The position numbers were made by a program, and so were the translations under genes. The notes beneath the pieces are model-generated. The model did not search any database, had not been told where the DNA came from, and saw only the letters and a program-made list of their open reading frames with translations. DNA of 64,000 nucleotides from Marthasterias glacialis (lineage: Eukaryota > Echinodermata > Asteroidea > Forcipulatida > Asteriidae), in the NCBI GenBank assembly GCA_911728455.2, contig OU452240.1:1178001-1242000 (forward strand), read 5' to 3'. This document shows, one piece after another, positions 29,716-41,590 of the stretch. Position 1 is the first letter of the stretch, and each line of letters begins with the position of its first letter.

Positions 29716-30048
29716 ATATATACCATAAAACTAACCTGTGTAAATTTCATTTGAAAAGGTGGCAGCGTTTTTTAGATTTCGCCAAAAATCTGGAGCGGTT
29801 GTGTTTACGCAGAAGTATCCGTCATTGGAATGCACATTATGAGAAGCGTTACGGCCATAACGCTTCTCAGATTCAATTTTCTTTTTTGATAAAAAGTGAT
29901 ATATTTTTTCCATAACTGCAGTACTTCGAAGTGAAACGTTTCTCAAAATGCATTTATACTATCCAAAACTGCTGTACTTCTTACCAAGGAAGTTATTATT
30001 GCCGTAACTTTTCAGAGTCATTACCAAACGTATACAGACCCTTTAAAG
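29716..30048. mobile_element. MITE family D, copy 1
   Basis: Read in reverse from 30048: CTTTAAAGGGTCTGTATACG, TTTGGTAATGACTCTGAAAA, GAAGTACAGCAGTTTTGGAT, CATTTTGAGAAACGTTTCAC. These match 56109-56248 nearly word for word. An inner palindrome AGAAGCGTTACGGCCATAAC/GCTTCT sits near 29842-29870. A third relative lies at 53270-53600. Confidence 0.8.
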
Positions 30049-30800
30049 TTACCACATTTTAGCTTAAACCAGAAGCTAACAAGTGTGTTTTAGGGACACA
30101 GAATCGTCTTACATTTTAAGTCTAAGGTTACGTACACCCTTGTCACCGTTCAGGTCTTCCCATTTATTTAGGGCGTACTAATTAAACTTGACTACCCACG
30201 GGAATGCGTTATCCGTCGTGGGGAGTATGCCTCGTCACGATGAAGCGTTCGGTATTGATTGCGAGGACTCACAGACAGAGTGCAGGCTTGGTCATTATCG
30301 CAGACAAAATAAAATTGACATGTTTCAATCTAAACGCTCACTCATAAACTTTTATGACAATAGCTTTCCTTTTTGCCAATGTCAAAGGAATAGCACTGTT
30401 GTTTATTTCAATTGCAGCAATCAAAATAAGCTTTAAATGAAATGTTACAAAATCCCTGGCAAAACATAAAACCTATTTTGTCAAAGGAATGACCAATTGA
30501 TTTGGTTAAATTTTGACAGATTTTTTCTTCTTTGAAAGAATTTACTCTTCAAAAACCAAGGATTTACCTTCTCTCAATAGCTTCTCTGTTTAACCAGTTG
30601 TTTGTACTTTTATTCATTTTTAGTACTGTTATTCCTGCTTGTAATGATACAAGGAAAAGTAAAAGGTTGCTGAAGACTGTAGCGTCGGCTTACAGACACT
30701 TTTGAAGACTGAATTATGAGGAAATGTGATGGAAGTGGGAAAAACAAAATGGGGAAAACCTGCCTGCAAAATTAAGTAAGAACTGAAAATTCAGTCAATG
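30049..30800 (+). other. intronic or intergenic, nothing recognised
   Basis: AT-rich, without coherent frames or repeats that I can name. Confidence 0.5.
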
Positions 30801-30810
30801 TGTTGTTTCC

Positions 30811-30870
30811 GGTCAGAGGTGAGATTCGATCCTGAATCACAGAAGTACCTTTACCCCAACCGGTATCATT
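30811..30870 (-). mobile_element. degenerate tRNA-like SINE head
   Basis: GAGATTCGATCCTGAATCAC resembles a reverse B-box, and CCCCAACCGGTATCATTCG a reverse A-box region. Only this short head is visible. Confidence 0.4.
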
Positions 30871-31950
30871 CGTTATGTAAAAAAAAAATCTGAATTGGAT
30901 ATAATGAAGTTCTAAAAGTTTTGTACTTATTGTTTGTTTGAGAAATAAAATTCAAAAAATGTGTGCCGCAGGCAAAAAAGAAAAAGGCAAAAAAGTGCCC
31001 CAAAATAGAACAAAAATGTCTCACAGACCTTTGGGTGTGTGGTGATCCATTTGAACACTGTAACATGATATGTGCAAACAGTACAATACATTTCAATTTT
31101 TTCATGAAAATGGTTCAACACATTAGAGTCGCAGATCTCATTGAGCCGGATAATGCAAATGAGAAGTGCGAGTTCGCCCAACCTCGTCCCAACTTTAAAT
31201 GGATTCTTCTTACGGTGTGTCAACCCAAAACAAGCCACTATTTATACACAACACTCCACATCTTCCATTACACCATCCATCGCCAACCTGTCGGTAAACC
31301 GGAGTCTAGTTACCGACGACATTCTCACGCATTGACAAACGCAAACAGCCTGGTGGTCGAGAAACCGAAAACCCCACTGTATAAAGCCTCACCCTTGTTC
31401 TCAGGCGATCCTCTACAGCCCACAATCCAATTACGGGAGAACCTACACAGTCCCCCTTGTTCGTAGGGACGATACCGCTGGAGGCTTCGACCCGATAAAG
31501 CGTTAATTAAATTTTTGTGGAGATCTGATCGCTTCGGTATTTTTCATCCTGTAGTGATACAGGTGTTCTCTTTATCACACATCTTGGAGCATAGAGATGT
31601 AGAAGACAAAAATCCCACAGGGTTTTAGAGGGGTAAAAATAGTACACTGAATACAACCCCCCCCCCAACTAAAAAAATCAATTCAATTAGTTTTCTTTTT
31701 TGAATAAATAGGATGGTATGAAAGAGCCGGAAAGCCCTTTACTTTGGGTGAACAGAAGAGAGAGGGAAACCTTGCTGGTGGGAATGACTCTAACCTCCAC
31801 CCTGCATTACAAAGTAAACCACTGTTCCCTGCTAATTGGAATTGTTTTAAGAGAACGCTAGTAATTATTCTTTATCTAGTCCACTACACTTGAGGCGCAG
31901 TTTGTTTTTGTAAGACAGGTGTGAACAGTTTTTTTTTTAAATTATGAGAC
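30871..31950 (+). other. intronic or intergenic with one unsupported 167-codon frame
   Basis: A plus-strand frame 30963-31466 is the longest in this half of the window, but it has no recognisable domain and starts in a Lys-rich low-complexity run. I do not call it a gene. A poly-C tract lies near 31660. Confidence 0.35.
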
Positions 31951-31954
31951 CAAT

Positions 31955-32215
31955 TTATAGACCGTGCAGTTTGTGACTTCACATGTTTATAAAAGAGCCA
32001 CAGAGCCTGGACTTCCTGCAGGCACAATTTGTGCACAGCCCAATGGAAGAAAACATAAAATAATATATTCTGTGGAGATTACACTGTCTGGTTTTTTATC
32101 AACTTTTGATATGAAGAAGGGGGGCCACACCTCAAAACTTGTTCAGCTGTTATTTTTTATAACTTTTGAATTGATGTGGGAAGTGACACATTAATTTAAA
32201 ATTTTCAAAAATGAA
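31955..32215 (+). repeat. dispersed repeat family E, plus copy
   Basis: Words CACATGTTTATAAAAGAGCC, CCTGGACTTCCTGCAGGCAC, AATTTGTGCACAGCCCAATG and GATTACACTGTCTGGTTTTT recur in reverse complement at 36141-36365. Translated frames of both copies share GLPAGTIC and QP-GRK, which shows the similarity clearly, but neither is a gene. Confidence 0.8.
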
Positions 32216-32424
32216 AGTGTAGTGTCTTGTGTGCTAGGTGCCTGGGAATGTACAAGGTCACTCTTTTTGTAAATAAAGGTCACATGATTTACATAGCACC
32301 TTATAAGGGTTTACAGGGTAATGTGACTTAATCTGTTGCCAATGTAGTGAAGCCTCACTTTCCTCTGAGGTCATTATTTCATTCCGTTTCTTGAACTGGA
32401 TCAATTCAGGGTGAAAGGGTAAGA

Positions 32425-32645
32425 GGGGAGCAAAAGCATCACCCGTCTTGTAACTTAATTGTGATAAAAGGGGTTCGCAACCAGACGGGGAACGCCAGTA
32501 TTCTTATTAGAAGGCACCTCTATTCACCGGTCATCAGTAACTCAAATTGGATCAATTTATTGAACCTTATCTGTTTCGGGCATGGGAGAGCAAGGCCCTA
32601 GCATCTCGTAACTTAATTGCGTTAAAAGGGTTTTTTGAACTACCT
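32425..32645. repeat. diverged direct duplication (about 160 bp apart)
   Basis: TCTTGTAACTTAATTGTGAT followed by AAAAGGGGTTCG (32450) and TCTCGTAACTTAATTGCGTT followed by AAAAGGGTTTTT (32605) are related blocks in the same order, each with a GAGCAA word just before. Confidence 0.6.
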
Positions 32646-32708
32646 GTAGACGCATCTACTGCGTACCTGGAACGAATAATATTGACTAATAGGAAGACTG
32701 TCAACAAA

Positions 32709-32790
32709 GGGTTGGATATCTCAGTTATTAGAGAGTCGGTACGTTAAGCGGATGGTTGCAGGTTTAAATCCCACTCCAGTCAATTTTCCT
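32709..32790 (+). mobile_element. tRNA-like SINE head
   Basis: TTGGATATCTCAGTTATTAG (A-box-like) and GCAGGTTTAAATCCCACTCC (B-box-like) with typical separation. Body not recognised. Confidence 0.45.
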
Positions 32791-33490
32791 TGTTCACCCC
32801 AGAGTTTAGTTTGATTTCCCAAATATTATGGGAGCGATTTTGGAAGTGTGTTGTACTGGATACTTGTTTAGAGTTAGTTTCTGTTTTAATTGATATAGGA
32901 ACATTCTTTCCCACACTCCCCCACTCCCACCGAACCCCGCCTCCCCTTTCCAAACCCCTTCCCTCCCAATATCAAATGTAAAGTCAGTTTGTGCTGCTGT
33001 AAATTCCAGTGATGTCACGTTGATACAATTATTGACAGATATTGAGAGAAATGTTACCAACCATCTGGCCTCTCGACAAATTAATTTTGTTTTTTCAGAT
33101 CTTCATTTTATTTCTCATTAATAATTCAGTTAATTGCCATGCCATGCCATGGGTTGGATTGGCAAGCCTAGATCAATTCTCGTTCTAACATTCTAGGGCT
33201 CAGGTCTTTTGATGATTAGAAGGCGAGTCTCGTCCCGAGGAATGTAGGTTAGTCGTTGCAATTGGAGCACGTGGGGTGGGGGATCTTTCCTGTTTAATTA
33301 AATAGATTCGTGAGTCTAAAGTGGTGTAGATTAGGCGGGATATGGGCTGATGTATTCATGAAGACTTGCGGCTGCAAGAAGGAGAGGGCATCCAGTGGGA
33401 GATTAGAAACTTGTCTCATTTTTGAACTGCAACTCTTGTCTCGAAGTTTGTCCCATTCCCGCCACTTCTCATGGAAGCATAAGAGGCAAT
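32791..33490 (+). other. intronic or intergenic, nothing recognised
   Basis: Contains a C-rich segment near 32920-32970 and three tandem GCCAT units near 33137. No gene is seen. Confidence 0.45.
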
Positions 33491-33492
33491 GG

Positions 33493-33711
33493 ACTTTTCC
33501 CATGAAATATGCTAATTACATTCACGCATGCGTACAAACCCTGTTGGTTAGCACACGCCGTAGAAATGTGCACAAAGCAGACGCACAAAGCGCGTATACG
33601 CGTCAAGCTTTTATCAGTCCCATGCAAAAGGGCGCACTGTTCCCCAAGTTTTGCCAACCAACCTGTAAGTGCGCACGCGCGTTATCCAATTTACATATTT
33701 CATGGGAAAGA
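33493..33711. mobile_element. MITE with TTTCCCATGAAATATG termini
   Basis: The left end TTTTCCCATGAAATATGCTA and the right end, which reads in reverse TTTCCCATGAAATATGTAAA, form terminal inverted repeats around about 180 bp. The interior carries many CGCG/GCGC words. Long frames across 33310-33795 on the plus strand pass straight through it and are artefacts. Confidence 0.75.
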
Positions 33712-33729
33712 TCTACTGCCTTCATTGCC

Positions 33730-33775
33730 CCCAGGCCATTGCCTTGGTGCCCCTTGAAATGTTCCAGTGCAATGA
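33730..33775. repeat. dispersed repeat fragment shared with 18370-18400
   Basis: GCCATTGCCTTGGTGCCCCT with TGAAATGTTCCAGTGC matches GTCATTTGCCTTGGTGCCCT with TTGAAATGTCCCAGAAC. Too short to assign to a family. Confidence 0.5.
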
Positions 33776-35940
33776 TAGACAGGCCTGATACGTAGGCAAC
33801 AGAGGCAATTAAAATGTGCCATGGTAGGGTGTCACTAATCTGGTGACATTTCGGGGTAGAATTGTGAGAAACTATCCTGTAGATTATATTACTATTTAAT
33901 TTTCTTCAAGTAGTTTCTGACTTATGTATCAGTCACAGCAGGTCATGAAACCAGTTCCCTCTCACAAACAAACCGTCTTGTTTCAAACCTCACCCTTTGT
34001 AATTAAAAGAAAGACATTTTAACATTTGCTTTGACTAAATTCCATCTCGGCTGTTCAAATTTGGTCGGGAAGGTGCACTCAAACCTGAATAAACAAAGAA
34101 AAGAGACGGTGCGATTTGTTGAGGGATTTAGCGGAACCATTTTGGCAACTTAATTAATTGAAAATCTCCCCAGTGAGGAAAGCTTGGTCGTATAACAAGG
34201 TACCTGGATAATGTCTATTTGGGCTAACAAGGAAGATTTGTGGGACAATTTTATAGCAGCGCTTTCAAGTATCTTCAGCAAAATGTTTACTTTAACTTTT
34301 AAGGTGGCATCGGTGATGTGCTCTGAAAGTAATTTTTATTTGTTTTTTATAGGAATGCATTTACAATAATCTTAAAGTAGAAGGCTGTTGGTTTTATTGT
34401 TCAACATGTGTCTTCGTGAGTTTTAAGGTGAAACATACAAACAATAAATGAGTGTTCTTCCTTTCTTGGCGGTCGAAGTGGTATAGTAGGTCTACGAAAT
34501 TAAAATGTTGAAAATTCACCTTTAAGTTTAAATATTGAAGGCCAAATCCATTTGCTCGATTTCTTTTAACCAAACACATCTACTGGAAACTGAACCGCCT
34601 ACCTGAAAAGTCCTCCTTAATAAACACTGACATCGGACCAGAATTCGCGAGGAATTAAGGTAGATTTTCTGTAACTGAAAACTTGACCGGTGAAATCGGA
34701 CCTGCAACAGGCCCGTGGGCTCATTCTCTTTTAAAACCCGCTCTCGTTAGCGCAAATGGGACACCTTGTCCAGTTTTAATGAATATCGAGACATTATTTT
34801 ATATGTCTCGGTTGGAGAGTTCCTTTTACATTCTTAAGGAAAAGGATGTTAGAGACGCAGGGGAGACGAATTCAGGGAAAGACTGCTCACTAAAAGCCAG
34901 ACAATTCCACAAGGGTTGAAATTGAGCCAACTGATAAATTAAACTCATTTTTTTTTTGGGACCGAAGGGTGACGGCATGGAACTCTTTCTCATTAATAAT
35001 TTTAAAACTTGCACAATTATTGGGAATAAAGTGTACCAATCATTATTATGTAACTTTGTGCATTTTTAAAAATTTTTACAAAGGCGCCCTCTATTGCTAG
35101 GTCTTAAAAAGTTACTTTTTTCTCAAAAAAAAAAAACAAAAACAAAAACGAATGCTAAAAATGTACCAGATTTGGTTCACTTATTGGTCAAACTGATATT
35201 TTCGGAACGTGACATGTTTGAAAACTTTCTGAGTTGTTTTCTTGAAAACTGTCTAGGATAATAAGCTAATAACAGGATTAAATCTTAAAATATCTTAAGA
35301 TTTGTTTTTTCAAGACTTGATATAATTTAGTCAATTAAGCACAAAGGGGGGTATTGTCCTTCTAAGCTACTGTCCCGGGCTGAGCCTCCCCACTTCCTCG
35401 AGGAATCACACATCAAATATTATTGACAGATCAAGAAACGGCTTTTGTCCAGATCTGTGAAGCTAATTCAATAAAGAGGAACTTGCCCCAGTGTAAACGC
35501 GTTTTAGACATTTCATTGTGGCTGTGTTCAGTCGCTGTGAGTGACAACAATTCTCACCAGCCGGCGGGGAGGCTGAATTTATGTAGGAGTGCCAACTCAT
35601 TCATCGCCTCGGAGTAGTGATCTTTTTTTCTTTTCTTTTTTAAGTCAACACGATACGCTTGTGATTTTTTCAGGATTTTTTCGTGAGTTTTGGCATTTTT
35701 TATAAACCTCCCTTTTTTCTTTTTTTTTTAGCTATTCTTTGGGAAAATGTGAAGTTACAACCAAAACATGATAGACCATGTCACCTTGTTCACAAAAGAG
35801 TGTTCATAATCCAGAGCATTTCCCGGCAGGCAAATGACAACATGGTCAATTTTACACTTTGTGCCATAATTTCAATATTATAAATTCAGGATATCAATTT
35901 CAATTTGCCTTACACCGATGTGTTTGCGGTACCTGCCGCT
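33776..35940 (+). other. intronic or intergenic, nothing coding
   Basis: AT-rich, with one further GGCGCCCTCTATTGCTAGG site (35083) similar to the CTCF-like motifs of the 9-13 kb region. No gene or well-defined repeat is seen. Confidence 0.45.
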
Positions 35941-35948
35941 AATAATAC

Positions 35949-36125
35949 TGGATTCGAACTGGCCCCTCGTCACCTGGCGTGCTCGGTGGTCTAGTGGTTA
36001 AGACATCTGCTCTAATCATGCGGGAGTTGTTGGTTCGAATCCCACCCCAGTTGCGTGTGGATTTTTTTCCCACAGGACTCGAAAGCACTGAGTATACAGT
36101 GCTTATCACACATAGGTGAAAGGTA
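35949..36125 (+). mobile_element. tRNA-derived SINE, family A copy 2
   Basis: GGATTCGAACTGGCCCCTCG, GCTCGGTGGTCTAGTGGTTA (A-box), GACATCTGCTCTAATC, TTGGTTCGAATCCCACCCCA (B-box). The head is shared with 17098-17200, and the body differs after about 36060. Confidence 0.7.
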
Positions 36126-36129
36126 AATT

Positions 36130-36370
36130 GAAATTGATATTCAAATGCAAATATTAACGTCTATATATTCAGGAGTTATGAAAATAACAGCTGGACGAAT
36201 TTTGAGGTGTGCCCCCATTCTTCGAAGTTGACAAAAATCAGACAGTGCAATCTCCAATCTAAGATTTTGTTTTCTTCCATCGGGCTGTGTACAAATTGTG
36301 CCTGCAGGAAGTCCAGGATCTGTGGTTCTTTTGTAAACATGTGATGTCACAGGTCACATGGTCTATATCA
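36130..36370 (-). repeat. dispersed repeat family E, minus copy
   Basis: Reverse-complement counterpart of 31955-32215. Conserved words include CCTGGACTTCCTGCAGGCAC and GAGATTGCACTGTCTGATTT in the minus reading. It directly follows a SINE, so the two insertions abut. Confidence 0.8.
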
Positions 36371-37710
36371 ATGTTGGTATGATTAATTAAAAACTATTTT
36401 ACTACAGAAACTTAAACAACCTTTCCCTGAAAATATTTTTGTATTAATGTTGAAAATCTGTTCAACTTCAAACTGTCTGAGTCATCCTTCGTGGTAAATA
36501 GGCAGCACTTCTTAAAATGTTGCTTAGCTCTCAGGACTGCAAATTTAGCTAATTAGGGGGAAAAATCCTTCAGGGGTAACTCTATGACTTAACCATTATA
36601 AAAACAAAAACAAATAAAAATAGCTCTTAATTTCCTCGCCTTTTTGTTCATAGCTAAAATATCTGAGAAAGTAGAATTTATAATTAAATTTTGAAAGTAT
36701 GAGCCAACAAAAGTAGCCTTTTTTTCTGTAACCCGAATGTGTTCTCCATTCGCTGGTGCAACGGACAAGCTGTGAAAAACTGTATTTCTTGTTTGTTTTG
36801 TACAAATAGCTGTTTTTTGTGTGTAACGTCCTTGCTTGGCAATCCGTGGCCTATTTTGCCTCCAGTGGGAATCACATCTTGTATACCGTGTGTCTTTATT
36901 GGTGGAAATAAACGCGGTATTGTCGTGGACAGATAAGTCTAATTCAATACAACCAGTGTCTGAATACACTTTGGAAAGCCACTCAATAAAAAACCCCTTT
37001 CTCCACTTTTCAGTGAAATAAAATCAAAGCCCGGGAGAGAGTGATTTTTTTTTTTTTCGTTTTTGTTTCTTGGCGAAGTCTATAAGCTAGCAGGGAATTA
37101 ATGTAATCAGAGGGTCGTTTCGCTTCGAGCATTCCCGATAAATTTCTAACAATAACAGTCGGGGGGGAATTCAGGCAAGTCATACGTTAAATGCTGGATG
37201 CGGCTCGAGGGGGAAAAAGAGCAAATGCTGTACTTGTCACCATCATCTTTAAACGTTCCCATCTCATCAAGTCCCGTGGTGTGAAAGAGATTATTGCTGT
37301 GGCGTGGGTATAGCCCTCAGTGATTCTGTACAGTCGTCCTTTCATACCTCAATAATAGCGACAGTTGTGAGGTAATGTTATTGAAATAAATAGCGCCGGT
37401 AGAGAGTGTTGACATTTTCTTCAGGGGATGAAGAAATATAAACTCGAGTTGAGAGGGTTTTTTTGTGTCTGTCTCGGGTACTTTTCTGAAAAAACAAAAA
37501 ATCTTTTTGGGGGAAAAAGTTATGAACTGAAAAGCTGAAACATGTTCATTTGTGGTACGGAGTCTTACAAATTTGTCAAAGTTTAATGTTACTCCAAGAA
37601 AATGCTATATTATACTTTTTTCCTTATATTTTCATTTCTCAATAGTCATTTAAAGTAAAATATGCGAAATCAAAAATGCTTTTCTTTATTTTATCATAAA
37701 CATTTTATAA
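36371..37710 (+). other. intronic or intergenic
   Basis: No gene. The part 37080-37400 has more balanced composition than its surroundings (for example TAATCAGAGGGTCGTTTCGC and CAATAATAGCGACAGTTGTG) and would be a reasonable place to look for a conserved non-coding element. Confidence 0.3.
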
Positions 37711-37715
37711 CATCC

Positions 37716-38148
37716 TTTAAAGGTACAATACAGGATTGGTATTCATCCAACAATTTTATTTTATTAGTATCGGTTTGAAAGTTTACGTATTATCTTCCAT
37801 AGAAATATTTGAAATACTGTCAAAGTCAAGAAAATAGAATTTGAAGACTCCGATTTTAATTTTATGTTGTAAAAATCGAACTTAAAGACAATGTGTTTAC
37901 ATGCTGAAAGGGTGCACAGGTTTTCACTATTTTCTCCTGACTCGGACGGCGGATTGAGCCCAAATTTTCACAGTTTTGTTTTTTCATTTATTGAATCTCA
38001 CAAAGTGAGAACATTGCACTGTCAGCTTTACCAATTCGATTTTTTTTTCCTTTCAGACAGATTGTAGAACAATAATAAGACGTCCCTAGTGATTACAAAC
38101 AGAAAAAGTATCTTTCGAAGAAATTACAGCTGACACAGGCCCCTTAAA
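37716..38148. mobile_element. MITE-like element with TTTAAAGG/CCTTAAA ends
   Basis: Starts TTTAAAGGTACAATAC and ends ACACAGGCCCCTTAAA. The interior includes GACTCGGACGGCGGATTGAG and CTCACAAAGTGAGAAC, words I associate with repeated echinoderm elements. No second copy in this window, so the assignment is tentative. Confidence 0.4.
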
Positions 38149-41100
38149 CAGAATTATATTTCCCCATGGCTCAATCAAACAAATGGCCGAATGGCTCGTC
38201 TTATATATAGGATGTAGAATACCTTTTAAGAGATCTGCAACCTCATCCCCAAAGTAGTTTTATCGTTTTGTTTTGCTTCTCTTCCATCCATCATTGAAAG
38301 ATTAGGATCTTTCAGAGGGTTTAAAGACTGTTCTTTATTTCTGCCGCTCGTTTAGTCATTGGATACCAAGAATGCAGTCCAAACTTCCCTCCTTCGAGAG
38401 GAGAATTGATTTTCCTCTATTATTGGGTTCGCGAAGGATTTCTTTTAAAGGCAATCAGATAAAAAAAACATTTGTGCATGTTGAGGCAACATGTGCAGCA
38501 GGGTTTGAAATCTACGCTAGACCTTACAAAATAAATTCAGGTCCTGTAAAATATTGAACTATAAACCCCGCAGTCTGGTGGATTTTCACCACCAAATTCA
38601 AACCCTGGTTCAGTTTTGTGTGATTTTGAATTATATAATTGCCCACTTTGTAATAACTTGCAAGTCGGTAAAAAAAAATAATAATTTATTATTTCTTTTT
38701 TTTTGTATAATAATAATATCAAAATTATCTGAATGATAAAACCGTCAAATTTAACCTCAAAACGTGAACGATGTAGATTCTGAACAATGCTGATCACAGG
38801 ATTTCTTTTTGAATGCAAAACGTGGTGCTGAACTAACATTTTGGACTCTACTCAGACTCTTTCTCAAACGGTAAAAGAAAGTTCTTTGAGAAAGACTCTT
38901 CTTGGGTAAAAAAAACAACATAAGGCCATACCTTTTGCATTTATAGGACAGGTCTTGAGCATGACGTCATGTGCATGATGTCTATTACAACAAGCTCTTT
39001 TTGTAGAAGAATTTTGAAGTTGGTTACAATGGCCCTCTTTTGAGCAGATTGCAAAATACATCTGGACGAGACTCGGGATTGCATGTGCGCACAATCAATG
39101 GCTCTATTTGGATTCTTTTGGTTATTAATGGTGAGTTTGTGATGAGTGTGTCCAGTTGTGTCCAGCATGGGGAGGTCTGTATAGTGGGGCTGGAAATGGA
39201 GGGGCGGGGGGGGATCCTCCAAATCTAAAGCGAGGTTATAATGATAAACTGGGTTAGTGGATTCTGAGCACCATCTCCCCTTGACTCAACATCAGTTAGA
39301 TTGAAAGCTATCGTTGCTTTATCTTTGTCGTCATTCATTTGGAAGACATTGAAGTCTTCCTTGGCTTATTTAACATGTACCTGCCTCAAGGTTGGGGACT
39401 GAATTGACTCCCTTTGATCGCTTCGATGGTAAAGCCGTCAGCGACCGTCATGAATGATTTACATGTTCTATGGCCACGTTAACCTACTTTTTATTGATGA
39501 GAGCTGAAGTACACTTACTCTTTTTTACACAGCCCACATCGACTTTTCCGTCAATTTTCTACATAGTATGTCAAGTGCAGTCAAAAAAGCAGTAGACATG
39601 TTTGTTGTGTTCCCTGTAACAATAATGGATCTTACATTAGGAAAACATAGCACCTGACTATTTCCACTTCACCTTCAGTTTGGTTTACATTGATCGGATC
39701 AGCCATTTTTGTTTTGTTCCCTATGGCATTAGTTTAACCTATACATTATGCTAAAAAAAGTGCCTGACTATTTTCTTGTCCAGCCTCGGTTCGGTTCGGT
39801 TAGATTGAAGAAATTAGGGCAGAAGAAAACTTTTTACATTCTGCTTAAATTGAGAAAGATTATAGCCCGCAGGGAAACAGGATACAGGCAAAGAGTTCCA
39901 CATGAAGCAGTGCGTGGGGAAAAAAACATGTAAACACCGGTAAACACTGTGTAATTAAAATGTTTCATTAAAAAAATATGATGTTCAAAAGTTGACCTTG
40001 AGTCTGGTAAACATTTGTTATTGTTTTGAATACCGAAGAAATACTTAGAAAAAAGAGATATTCTCTTAGTGCTTGTTCAAACAAAAACAAATTACATGTA
40101 GTTGTTATTAATGTGTAGACAGTTCTTTCTTCTTAGGTTCTGGATTTTTAGATATATATTTTGGTCAAGTAGGAGATTTAGACTACAAGCCCACCGCTCT
40201 TAACAAATTTCCCCTTAACTTTGATTAGTTTATGCTGTTTGTGTCTCCTTCCCCCCCAAAAAAAAAAAATAAAAATAATAAAAAAAAATAGATTGAAATT
40301 TTCAAGAAATATCCACCAGATTGCTCGCCAAACTCTTGCGCAGAAAAATAGTCAACTTGGCTCGTCTCTTGAGTGTGCCGACTGACATACATGTTCAACG
40401 GAGTAGAAGACTTCCACCCGGCATGTAATAAACCTACTTTCGTGGTTTTAAATCTACTGGAAGTGTTGACTTGACATTTATTTATAGAATGTGATCAGTC
40501 AAGCGGATAGATATCATTTTCATTTAGGGGGTGTTCAGTGGGTGTAAAGCGCTTTGTGTTGATTGAGTGTAGATTTACCCACAGAGCTAGGCTTGAACCA
40601 ATCTATGACGTTGGCAGCGATGAAACTATAGGGGTGCAACTTTATATATATATATTTATTTTTTGGGGGGCACACTTCTGGCCAATCAAAACTGTAGTTG
40701 ATGTTTGCATTTTTTCTTAAGCCTCTTTCAGCGCTGTTGTTATGCCATTTTACTACTATTTTTTACAAGATTATCTGATGTGGAGGTACAAACAAATACA
40801 TTGTGTGTAAATAGAAACAATTTTTTTTTAAACATTGAAATTACTACATAGAAAACTTGTAAATTGTAACATTTCATTCTAGTAATTTTGAATCTCAAGA
40901 GTCCTGGTAAAGAATTAGAAATTGTAAAGCATTAGATTAAATAAAAAAGGGGAAAAGAAGAAGAAGTAGAAGAAGAAGAAAAAACCCCGCAAATAACACA
41001 AAAGCAGGTTATTTTGCACTCAAAGTTTCTGAAGTATTAAAATAAAATGGTGGTTTTAATCTAACTTAATCTTTGAGTGAAACAGACAAAAAAGGAATAA

Positions 41101-41200
41101 AGATAATCCCCAAGAAATATTTTGCTCAGAATATTTCCGCTCTGTTTGATTTTTTATTTTATTTTTTTATACTCCGACTTAAAATTGTTTTTAAAAGAAG
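38149..41200 (+). other. intronic or intergenic
   Basis: Contains a hairpin AGACTCTTTCTCAAA/TTTGAGAAAGACTCT near 38854-38908, a consensus CRE TGACGTCA at 38962, a TATATA run near 40643, and several poly-A tracts. No gene is recognised. Confidence 0.4.
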
Positions 41201-41224
41201 CAGGAGATTGTCACAATATTTTGT

Positions 41225-41590
41225 TACAACAAAATGATTTAACTGAATAACTTTTATAATAATCAGTGACAACTTTACTTTAAGAAAACATTTGTCATTG
41301 ACAACACATTATTTTGTAAAAGGTAAAAAGGAAACCTTTGTCTTGCACGTGGGAAGAATTTAAAAATTGAGGTTGACGTAAAACAAGTTCAAAAAGCAGG
41401 AGCTTTGATATTTTACTTTAAAAGAATCATTTAAATTATAAACTCGTCTAAAAAACAGTGATGAACTTACTTTAAGAAAATATTTGTCACTGACCAAAAA
41501 CTACCGAGTATCTTTTTTTGAAGTAAAAAAGAACCTTTGTCCTACATCTGGGAAGAATTATAAAATTGAGGTTGACGACACGGCGAATAT
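41225..41590. repeat. diverged direct duplication of about 190 bp
   Basis: TACTTTAAGAAAACATTTGT, CATTGAC, AACCTTTGTCTTGCACGTGG and AATTGAGGTTGACG occur at 41275-41380. They occur again in the same order at 41465-41577 with substitutions. Confidence 0.65.

Noticed and set aside
30963..31466. 167-codon plus-strand frame, longest on the right side
   Set aside because: Starts in a Lys-rich low-complexity run and has no recognisable domain. Kept only as a note.
33310..33795. 161-codon plus-strand frame
   Set aside because: It runs straight through a MITE with inverted termini at 33493-33711 into another dispersed repeat.
35985..36060. Possible tRNA gene
   Set aside because: The same head sequence occurs at 17125-17200 with shared upstream flank, so it is a SINE family.
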